Shown here piece by piece: positions 7,801 to 12,855 of a DNA stretch of 12,855 bases; within the stretch, counting starts at the first letter, position 1, and each line of letters opens with the position of its first letter. Both the position numbers and the translations under genes were made by a program. The notes beneath the pieces are model-generated. The model worked only from the letters and a program-made list of their open reading frames with translations. It was not told the DNA's origin and searched no databases. The DNA is from Amoebophilaceae bacterium (GTDB lineage Bacteria > Bacteroidota > Bacteroidia > Cytophagales > Amoebophilaceae), in NCBI GenBank assembly GCA_025455725.1, contig JALOLY010000026.1, positions 1 to 12,855 on the forward strand. Direction: 5' to 3'.

Positions 7801-8226
7801 GTGGCTCAGATCGTGCTGGACTACAACCAAGAGGAAGCTACCCTGTTAGGAGCCCTCTTGCATGATACCGTAGAAGACACTCCCTTGACCCTAGAGAAGA
7901 TAGAATTATTGTTCAACCAAGAAGTAAGTACCATTGTACAGGGAGTCACCCATATGGAGAGCAGCAAGGATACGACCTATAAGGTGCTGCTCTCCCACCC
8001 TGAGAACATCCATAGGCTCTTGGAAGCTGAGGACAAGCGGGTGCTGTACGTCAAGCTAGCCGACAGGATGCACAACATGCGCACCATCCAGGTCAAGGGG
8101 GTAGAGAGCCAGCGGAGGACTGCTGAGGAGACCCTGCTCTTCTTTGTTCCTCTGGCCAAGTATTTACATCTCAGCGAGGCTGCTGAAGAACTTAAACGCA
8201 GAAGCTTTGATGTATTGGGGGGATAG
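4786..8226 (+). CDS. Na+/solute symporter - CqsS-like membrane domain - pseudo-histidine kinase - (p)ppGpp hydrolase (HD) fusion, 1146 aa
   Basis: Four parts in one frame. (1) aa 1-455: SSS-family symporter, about 13 helices, with the TM1 signature NIGGGS (55-60) and a Ser-Thr pair (S324, T325) where PutP-type proteins bind Na+. (2) aa 490-660: six helices resembling the input domain of CqsS/LqsS sensor kinases (YFMWTY, KWPSQWKSYLPTFWHLTILY, LVLMVDWVTF). (3) aa 660-925: coiled linker and kinase-like core without an H-box, with DTRLG for the G1 box and a G2 box lacking its glycines, so probably no kinase activity. (4) aa 955-1146: RelA/SpoT HD domain with R993, H1002, H1026-D1027, E1030-D1031, D1093, N1097 and T1100. 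The protein ends before any synthetase or TGS domain. The start at 4786 is shared with copy 1. I infer a membrane protein coupling solute uptake or sensing to (p)ppGpp breakdown in the cytoplasm; the substrate is unknown. Confidence 0.9.
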   Translation: MQYFSIDYMIVYTFLLLTLIIGLRAGRGVKDVREYALANKMYGTGVLVLTFLATNIGGGSVMSGSREAFTNGVIMTFSSLGVAISLLLKAFFIAPKIVYFEDCITIGDVMGRLYGKASKVITGVLGVLYSICMTSMQLLALTIISEALLGLKAEYGIIIGGLVLATYSAIGGIKSVAITDVFQFLILVAVFPMIASLCLNRVGGIQELLYKVPAEKFNVLSHEHFSYYLTLFLVWSIFPVGTTSPPLFQRLLMGQNAKQLRDQYLVVAAFDPTFRVIIMIIGLSAVVLYPAIEAKDVIPHIVNELFPEGLKGLAIAGLLAVVISTADSYLHAAGLLLAHDVIKPICDKTGIPINELSWARYGTLLIGIISIVIGLQAANLLNLSFTALSFTGPLLMFPLVAGIMGLKTDQRSFYVAALVTLIVFTIAMLLLPSPHRHLAVLMSILANGISFFAMHLIKNQGIAVVQRSVKLGPARKPLEEFKLSSNKIIRYSQKKVAQYGAPYTLFGVFCCISYTLPYFMWTYQPPKAYGLMITIRIIAAIACGLLISHEKWPSQWKSYLPTFWHLTILYCLPFVSTVMFLLTQGSVEWVINIAIVIIFLVLMVDWVTFVGLAILGILLGFLFYGYLVGEYYVSLDFSTGYLLVYQGIFATLIGLLFARRKQLQFDTMATQRERLAIDNQETKEDLLEATEEKFRFVSVLKKAGIEQLGSIAQLSKRLLTLSKQQGHNEEFTTLAQQLTDRLTPMALSMDRFAHRTTGFLLLDGVETISFDNFLQALQQALYAKGHRLKVEVRTEHRTLRCDVEKIKKVILNSVSFIHSVVGEVSQEVLLLSIADTRLGYPVDSVIPDHIKKISALQFVITTARTIPQPAALYMSQIGEESLMQPDAPTTLPLLTNERIVKAHYGYSGTIGAGHGVTLVYVIPVNVREVRPKDMDAPQMKLGASWSRANDTYPGAREREAAFLQAVQERSKADLTLVKKGINLIKDYHGPIMRESGEPFYLHPLAVAQIVLDYNQEEATLLGALLHDTVEDTPLTLEKIELLFNQEVSTIVQGVTHMESSKDTTYKVLLSHPENIHRLLEAEDKRVLYVKLADRMHNMRTIQVKGVESQRRTAEETLLFFVPLAKYLHLSEAAEELKRRSFDVLGG
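8060..8092 (+). repeat. 33-bp perfect repeat of 4153-4185 within the HD coding region
   Basis: This codes for the DRMHNMRTIQ motif of the intact HD domain and is identical to the out-of-frame scrap after copy 1. Identity this long in a remnant no longer under selection points to a recent deletion or to gene conversion. Confidence 0.8.
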
Positions 8227-8386
8227 AGCGTTGAAGATAAGCCAACATGGTGGCAAGGAAACTTTCCGCGTCAGCTATGCACGCAAATGTGCATTTGAAT
8301 GATGCTATGCAAAGATTTCATTCTTATCCATACCATCTGTAGATCGCCCCGGGATGTTCTGTAAAAGGCCAACGGCAAAGTTATAG

Positions 8387-8803
8387 CATGTTCGCTACCT
8401 TCATGTAGACCGTATCACCGTTGATGTCTTTTTGCTTATCACCTTTGTGGTGGGGCTACAGCGGGGAGAGCAATTAGAGACATGAAGGGGTGTGCTATTG
8501 TCAGTAGGGTAGGTTCTGGGACGGGCGTGTTGACGATCTCTTTTCTAGCTACCTTTGTAGGTGGCGGCACCGTTATAAGAACAACAGAAAGTGTTTTCAG
8601 AGGTGGTGTCATCCCGATCATAGCTATCGGCGTGGTTCCGGTGGTTTGTATCTTGTGGGTGGCACCTTGAGTACCCCTGGGGTGGTGCATTTTGAAGGAG
8701 GTCTGACTATGGGCGATATGATGAGTCAACTATATGTCAGGCATAGTCAGGTCGCTACAGGCGTGCTGGGTTTTCTTTTTACCATCTGCGCTGCCTGGCG
8801 GCG
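8387..8803 (+). pseudogene. Third Na+/solute symporter copy, 5' fragment only, several frameshifts
   Basis: Three frames together rebuild the N-terminus of the same symporter. RYLHVDRITVDVFLLITFVV (from about 8393) matches QYFSIDYMIVYTFLLLTLII of copy 2. After a frameshift comes TISFLATFVGGGTVI (about 8530-8575, matching the TM1 GGGS region). After another comes HFEGGLTMGDMMSQLY (from about 8690) and TGVLGFLFTICAAW, matching FEDCITIGDVMGRLY and TGVLGVLYSICMTS. Internal stops lie at about 8479 and 8668. The position of the start codon reads GTT. Homology stops abruptly near 8800, just before the RNase P RNA gene, so all distal domains are gone. The 51-bp start repeat of the other two copies is absent. 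The preceding 160 bases (8227-8386) show nothing I recognise and no clear terminator for the upstream gene. Confidence 0.85.
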
Positions 8804-8841
8804 TGCTCAGCGGGATGTATGATTGAAATTTTATAGGTATT

Positions 8842-9247
8842 ACAAGCAAGCTGGCCTATCGCCGTGGGGACGCCCCCATGGAGGAAAGTCCGGGCAACAT
8901 AGAGCACCCTACTTCCTAACAGGAAGGCATCTGGCTTTAAAACCAGGTGACAGCTAGTGCCACAGAAAATAAACCGCCTTGTTTCGGTAGGGTAAGGGTG
9001 AAAAGGTGGAGTAAGTGCCCACCGCTCTGTTGGTGACAGCAGAGGCACGGTAAACCTTAGGGGTTGAAAGGCCAAATAAATATTGCATCCCCACCATGGG
9101 GTCACAGGTGGCTCGCTTGTGTTTCACACGTTGAAGGGCAGTATGGGTAGGCCGATAGAGGCTGTGAGTGATCACAGTCCCAGATAGATGGTAGGCATGC
9201 TAGCCTTTTGTGCTGGCATACAGAACCCGGCTTATAGGCTTGCTTGT
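8842..9247 (+). ncRNA. rnpB: RNase P RNA, bacterial type A
   Basis: This is the catalytic RNA of RNase P, which removes 5' leaders from tRNA precursors. The ends pair as helix P1: ACAAGCAAGC (8842-8851) with GCTTGCTTGT (9238-9247). The conserved core is in place: GAGGAAAGTCCGGGC (8881-8895), ACAGAAAATAAACCGCC (8962-8978), GGTGAAAAGGTGG then GTAAGTGCCCACCGC (about 8997-9025), GGTGACAGCAGAGGCACGG (from 9032) and the 3' ACAGAACCCGGCTTATAGG (9220-9238). Length of about 406 nt is normal. A TATAGG at 8832-8837 could be a -10 element, but no matching -35 is seen. No U-tract hairpin follows. The RNA starts about 40 bases after the decayed third symporter copy. Confidence 0.97.
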
Positions 9248-9375
9248 TATTTTTCGATGTGCTGATTCGGTGGCTTGACAGCTTCTCTTGTAGATGCCTT
9301 GGCAATCGTCAGGGTAGGCATGATGAATCACGGTACGCTCAACCCAACACAGTAAACAAATAAGCCCATCACAAA

Positions 9376-11778
9376 GTGAAGCAGTTGTCTCAACACCCTA
9401 TCACCCCATCACTCCATGATGTTTTGGCAGACTATCGCTTGGCCTGCGAAAGCCGTGCTGCTAGCCTCTTAGGTCGTAAGGAGGTTTTTATGGGCAAGGC
9501 CAAGTTTGGTATTTTCGGTGATGGCAAGGAGGTGGCCCAACTGGCTCTGGCCAAGGTCTTCCGAGTGGGAGACTTTCGGTCTGGCTATTACCGCGACCAG
9601 ACTTTGATGATGGCTATTGGGGCATTGACTATCCAACAGTACTTTGCGCAGCTCTACGCGCACACTTCTGCTGAAGCAGATCCTGCTTCAGCAGGCAGGA
9701 TGATGAATAGTCACTTTGCTACCCGTCTGTTAGACAGCCAGGGGCAATGGAAAAAGCTAATGCAGCACAAGAACGTAGCGGCTGATGTTTCGCCTAACAG
9801 TACTCAAATGCCGCGCTTGGTGGGCTTGGCCTATGCTTCTAAACTCTATAGAGAAAACCCTGAGCTAGCGGCTTTCAGAGATTTTTCTCATCAAGGCAAC
9901 GAAATAGCCTTTGGTACTATTGGTAATGCTGCTACTTCAGAGGGGATGTTCTGGGAAGCCATCAACGCTGCTGGTGTGCTTCAAATACCTATGTTGGTTT
10001 CTGTTTGGGACGATGATTATGGTATTTCGGTACCTCAGGAGTACCATACGACCAAAGAAAGTATCTCCAAGGTGCTCAGTGGGTTTCAGCGTACTGCCAA
10101 CGAAAAGGGCTACGAGATTTTTACGGCCAAGGGATGGGACTACGTGGGCTTGTGCGCTGTCTATCAAAAGGCGGCTCATCTATGTCGCCAAGCACACGTT
10201 CCTGTCTTGATTCATGTTCAGGAAATGACGCAGCCTCAAGGGCACTCTACTTCTGGCTCTCAAGAGCGCTATAAATCTAAAAAACGCCTGGCTTGGGAGG
10301 CGGAGTACGATTGTATGAGAAAGATGCGTGAGTGGATCTTGGCTTGTGACTTGGCTAGTGCTGCGCAGCTAGATGCTATTGAGCAGGAAGCACGTGAAGA
10401 AGCCAAACAGCAGAAGAATAAAGCATGGGAGGCTTTTCGAGCTGACATACAACGAGAGCATCACCAGGCTATTGGCTTGCTTCAGGAAGTAGTTGCTACG
10501 GATATCGCCGGAGAAGCTTTGACTACCTTACTGGAGCAGTTGCGTACCAAGCACCAACCTACTAGGCTACATGCCTTTAGGGCTGTCAAACAGGCGCTGT
10601 ACCTGCTTAGAGGTGCACCCTACATGACCAAAAAGCCCTTGCTGGCTTGGTTGCAAAGAAATACCCAGGCTAACCAAGACCGTTTTAACACTTACTTGCA
10701 TAGCGTTTCTCAAGACGCTGCGCTGCACGTTCCTGAAGTGCAACCTATCATTCCTCTAGATGCGCCGTGGGTAGATGGAAGGGAGATTTTGCAAGCATGT
10801 TTTGACGACATCTTTCGGCGAGATCCTCGGGTTTTTGCTATTGGCGAAGACATAGGAAAAATTGGAGATGTTAACCAAGCGTTTGCTGGGCTGCAAGAAA
10901 AGTATGGATCCCTTAGAATTACTGACACAGGCATTCGCGAGTGTACTATTCTGGGGCAAGGCATTGGGGCGGCCATGCGTGGTCTCAGACCTATTGTAGA
11001 AATACAGTACCTGGATTATTTGCCCTATGCACTCCAGATTATGATGGATGATCTGGCTACGCTGCAGTACCGCACTCGGGGAGGTCAAAAATCTCCAGTC
11101 ATCATCCGTACCAGGGGCCATCGGCTCGAAGGTATTTGGCACTCTGGGTCTTATTTGGCAGGCATCATCCACAACGTCCGGGGTATCTATGTGCTCGTAC
11201 CCCGTAATATGACCCAGGCGGCTGGCTTTTATAATACTTTGCTTCAGGCAGACGACCCAGCACTTCTCATTGAATGCCTGAATGGGTATCGCTTAAAAGA
11301 ACCAATGCCTGCCAACATTGGCTGCTTTACGGTACCTCTAGGCATACCGGAAGTACTCCGCACTGGTACTGATGTGACTATAGTGACGTACGGTGCTATG
11401 TGCCGCATTGTATTGGAGGCTGCTGAAACGTTAGAAACGTTGGGCATCGCTTGCGAAGTCATTGATGTGCAGTCGCTCCTTCCTTTTGATCTACAGCATA
11501 TTATCGTTGCTTCACTCAAAAAAACTAACCGCATCGTCTTTGCAGATGAAGATGTACCGGGCGGCACAACTGCTTATATGCTTCAAAAGGTACTGGAGGA
11601 GCAACAAGGCTACCAGTACTTGGATGCTGCACCAGTCACTATTACGAGCCAAGAGCACCGCCCTGCTTATGCAGATGATGGCAATTATTTTTCTAAGCCT
11701 AATGTAGAAACGGTCGTTGACCGGGTGTATGCAATCATGTCAGATGCTTCCCCAGCACGTTACCCCGCTCTGGCATAG
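9376..11778 (+). CDS. 2-oxoacid dehydrogenase E1 component, fused alpha and beta subunits (800 aa)
   Basis: This is the thiamine-diphosphate-dependent E1 of a pyruvate or branched-chain 2-oxoacid dehydrogenase complex. It decarboxylates the 2-oxoacid and passes the acyl group to the lipoyl group of E2. The E1 alpha half spans about aa 15-370: FGIFGDGKEVAQ (45-56), the ThDP-binding stretch TIGNAATSEG to SVWDDDYGIS (181-218, with GN in place of the usual GD, as I recall for this fused family), and the loop PQGHSTSGSQERYKS (287-301). A linker of about 90 residues leads to the E1 beta half, about aa 465-790: WVDGREIL, FAIGEDIG (catalytic-type Glu491), RTRGHRLEGIWHS and the C-terminal VDVQSLLPFD. 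Fused E1 of this length is common in Bacteroidota. The start is GTG at 9376: an in-frame stop lies at 9361-9363 and the N-terminus fits the family. No Shine-Dalgarno is visible. Substrate class cannot be fixed from sequence alone. Confidence 0.93.
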   Translation: MKQLSQHPITPSLHDVLADYRLACESRAASLLGRKEVFMGKAKFGIFGDGKEVAQLALAKVFRVGDFRSGYYRDQTLMMAIGALTIQQYFAQLYAHTSAEADPASAGRMMNSHFATRLLDSQGQWKKLMQHKNVAADVSPNSTQMPRLVGLAYASKLYRENPELAAFRDFSHQGNEIAFGTIGNAATSEGMFWEAINAAGVLQIPMLVSVWDDDYGISVPQEYHTTKESISKVLSGFQRTANEKGYEIFTAKGWDYVGLCAVYQKAAHLCRQAHVPVLIHVQEMTQPQGHSTSGSQERYKSKKRLAWEAEYDCMRKMREWILACDLASAAQLDAIEQEAREEAKQQKNKAWEAFRADIQREHHQAIGLLQEVVATDIAGEALTTLLEQLRTKHQPTRLHAFRAVKQALYLLRGAPYMTKKPLLAWLQRNTQANQDRFNTYLHSVSQDAALHVPEVQPIIPLDAPWVDGREILQACFDDIFRRDPRVFAIGEDIGKIGDVNQAFAGLQEKYGSLRITDTGIRECTILGQGIGAAMRGLRPIVEIQYLDYLPYALQIMMDDLATLQYRTRGGQKSPVIIRTRGHRLEGIWHSGSYLAGIIHNVRGIYVLVPRNMTQAAGFYNTLLQADDPALLIECLNGYRLKEPMPANIGCFTVPLGIPEVLRTGTDVTIVTYGAMCRIVLEAAETLETLGIACEVIDVQSLLPFDLQHIIVASLKKTNRIVFADEDVPGGTTAYMLQKVLEEQQGYQYLDAAPVTITSQEHRPAYADDGNYFSKPNVETVVDRVYAIMSDASPARYPALA
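9668..9694. repeat. Perfect 11-bp inverted repeat inside the E1 coding region
   Basis: CTGCTGAAGCA (9668-9678) and TGCTTCAGCAG (9684-9694) are exact reverse complements around a 5-nt loop. The encoded residues (SAEADPASAG) are ordinary for the family, so the palindrome was not inserted as a foreign block. It could form an mRNA hairpin early in the gene. Confidence 0.6.
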
Positions 11779-12048
11779 TTGTAGGCGCATAGGTGTTGTT
11801 CTATAGAGGAGATAATCGAGCTCATCAGTACTTCTCAAGCTTTGCGCACAGCGTAGCATATCGCTCGGGCATGCCAGACTATCAACAACCATAAGTTTCC
11901 TACGATGGGGTATCATCTTACAGCAGTGAGTACTGGGCTTCTGAAAGCATGGGAGGCCCCCACAGCATACCCCTAATTCATTGAAGTAGCTTGCTGAATA
12001 GTTAAAATTTCGTGCTGTAGTGGTAGGGTGCTTATCCAAGGAGAGACA
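11779..12048. other. Intergenic region with no recognised gene
   Basis: About 270 bases between the end of the E1 gene and the terminator. A 99-codon minus-strand frame crosses most of it but overlaps the E1 3' end and has no recognisable motif, so it is treated as chance. No tRNA, repeat or promoter could be supported. Confidence 0.5.
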
Positions 12049-12088
12049 ACAACAAAAAAGCCGACCTAAGAGCCGGCTTTTTTGTTGT
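12049..12088. terminator. Bidirectional intrinsic terminator
   Basis: ACAACAAAAAAGCCG (12049-12063) and CGGCTTTTTTGTTGT (12074-12088) are perfect reverse complements around a 10-base loop. The GC part of the stem is followed by six T on the plus strand and, by symmetry, six T on the minus strand. It sits between two convergent genes, E1 on plus and the outer-membrane protein on minus, and can end both transcripts. Confidence 0.9.
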
Positions 12089-12103
12089 CCAACAGAAAGT
12101 TGG

Positions 12104-12855
12104 CTAGTCTACCATCAAAATTGCAAAGTTGTATCCTGCGGATACTGTCAAGTAGTGATTCTTCACATTTTTGTCCAATTTTGTATCCAGGTTACAAGCT
12201 CTCCACGTCTTGGCCTCTTCGTCACTTTTGAAGAAGTCCATGAATCCATGATGATATCTCCCTTCTATTGATATACCCGACTCAGGAAACTGGTAGTTCA
12301 GACCGATGAGACCATTTACCGTGAACGCATTGACCTGCTTAGACTTGTCAAAGCCTTTGACCTCCTCAAGAGCATCGGCACTCTTTCCTTTCCCATCCCC
12401 ATCACTAGAGCTGCTAAAGATTCCCGACCTCTTTACACCCGCACTTAGTGGCATGACAAGCTGAGCACCTAGATCTACGGTTAGGATGCCCTCTTCAGGG
12501 TCACAGCCCATGGGGAACCACTTAAGCATCACGGGTACTATCAAGTTGCGCGAATAAATCTGCATTTTTTTTGGCTTGTTGGCCCCTACGTCTGCTTTTG
12601 ATGCGCTGCTAGGTAGCTTCTGAGACATGTCTAGGCTGCCACCCAGTTTAGCGTACAGTACTTCTATGCCAATACCTAAATTCTCGTGGAATGCGTAACC
12701 AGCTGTGAGGCCTCCACTCCAAGAAAGCTCGACAGACGCTTCCTTTTTGGGGTCTGTACCGAATATATCATCCTCCACTAGGTCTCCAATCCCGCCGAGC
12801 CAGGAAATAGAGGACGTTGACTTTATCCCAAAACTCCATGGCTGCTCTTGCGCCT
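12104..12855 (-). CDS. Outer-membrane beta-barrel protein, PorT-like, partial (signal peptide beyond window)
   Basis: 249 codons plus stop are visible, and the frame stays open to the window edge. The first visible residues, AQEQPWSFGIKSTSSISWLG, look like the segment around a signal-peptidase cleavage site and the first beta strand of a PorT/OMP_b-brl_2 type barrel, so only the signal peptide is probably missing. Further strands alternate as expected: GLTAGYAFHENLGIGIEVLY, NLIVPVMLKWFP, GILTVDLGAQLVMPLSAGVK, FTVNGLIGLNYQF, GISIEGRYHHGFMDFF and the terminal HYLTVSAGYNFAILM. Ser/Gly/Lys-rich stretches (for example FSSSSDGDGKGKSADALEEV) should be surface loops. Function within the family is not known from sequence. 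Transcription ends at the shared terminator about 16 bases downstream. Confidence 0.85.
   Translation of the reverse strand, partial: AQEQPWSFGIKSTSSISWLGGIGDLVEDDIFGTDPKKEASVELSWSGGLTAGYAFHENLGIGIEVLYAKLGGSLDMSQKLPSSASKADVGANKPKKMQIYSRNLIVPVMLKWFPMGCDPEEGILTVDLGAQLVMPLSAGVKRSGIFSSSSDGDGKGKSADALEEVKGFDKSKQVNAFTVNGLIGLNYQFPESGISIEGRYHHGFMDFFKSDEEAKTWRACNLDTKLDKNVKNHYLTVSAGYNFAILMVD

Noticed and set aside
9275..9300. TTGACA as a -35 promoter box for the E1 gene
   Set aside because: No -10 element at 16-18 bases; sigma-70 hexamers are also not typical of Bacteroidota promoters.
11740..12039. 99-codon minus-strand frame
   Set aside because: It overlaps the end of the E1 gene antisense and shows no motif or start context.
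1..12855. CRISPR arrays and tRNA genes
   Set aside because: No regularly spaced direct repeats and no cloverleaf with a T-loop signature were found on reading either strand.

Overview
The window looks like part of a Bacteroidota genome, probably a host-associated or intracellular lineage of the Amoebophilus/Cardinium type. This is inference. The supporting signs are: a fused E1 alpha-beta 2-oxoacid dehydrogenase typical of Bacteroidota; a PorT-like outer-membrane beta-barrel; genes without clear Shine-Dalgarno sequences; large Na+/solute symporter fusions present in several decaying copies; and many transposase remnants. Base composition looks close to balanced, richer in GC than the published Amoebophilus and Cardinium genomes as I remember them, so a genus is not proposed.

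Layout. Positions 1-522 (minus) hold the catalytic part of a reverse transcriptase of the DGR/UG type, cut by the window edge and damaged at its 5' side. Positions 595-1000 are degenerate. Positions 1000-8226 hold two tandem units of the same order: a worn IS5-type transposase 3' end, then a very large fusion gene. The fusion consists of an SSS-family Na+/solute symporter, a six-helix membrane domain like that of CqsS/LqsS sensor kinases, a degenerate histidine-kinase core, and a RelA/SpoT-type HD (p)ppGpp hydrolase domain. The second copy (4786-8226, 1146 aa) is intact. The first (1377-4146) carries a 1-nt frameshift, has lost its Na+-site residues and most of its HD domain, and a scrap of that domain survives just after its stop (4138-4263). 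A third, 5'-only copy (8387-8803) is heavily decayed.

Positions 8842-9247 encode RNase P RNA. Positions 9376-11778 encode the fused E1 alpha-beta subunit of a 2-oxoacid dehydrogenase. A bidirectional terminator (12049-12088) separates it from a convergent outer-membrane beta-barrel gene (12104-12855, minus) that runs off the window.

The main item of interest is the intact fusion. A membrane transporter/sensor appears to be wired through a dead kinase core directly to an HD domain that keeps every known (p)ppGpp-hydrolase residue at the exact spacing of the reference enzyme, with no synthetase domain. This suggests a one-protein route from an external solute to stringent-response shut-off. 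The remaining sequence around it records duplication, partial gene conversion and stepwise loss of sister copies.
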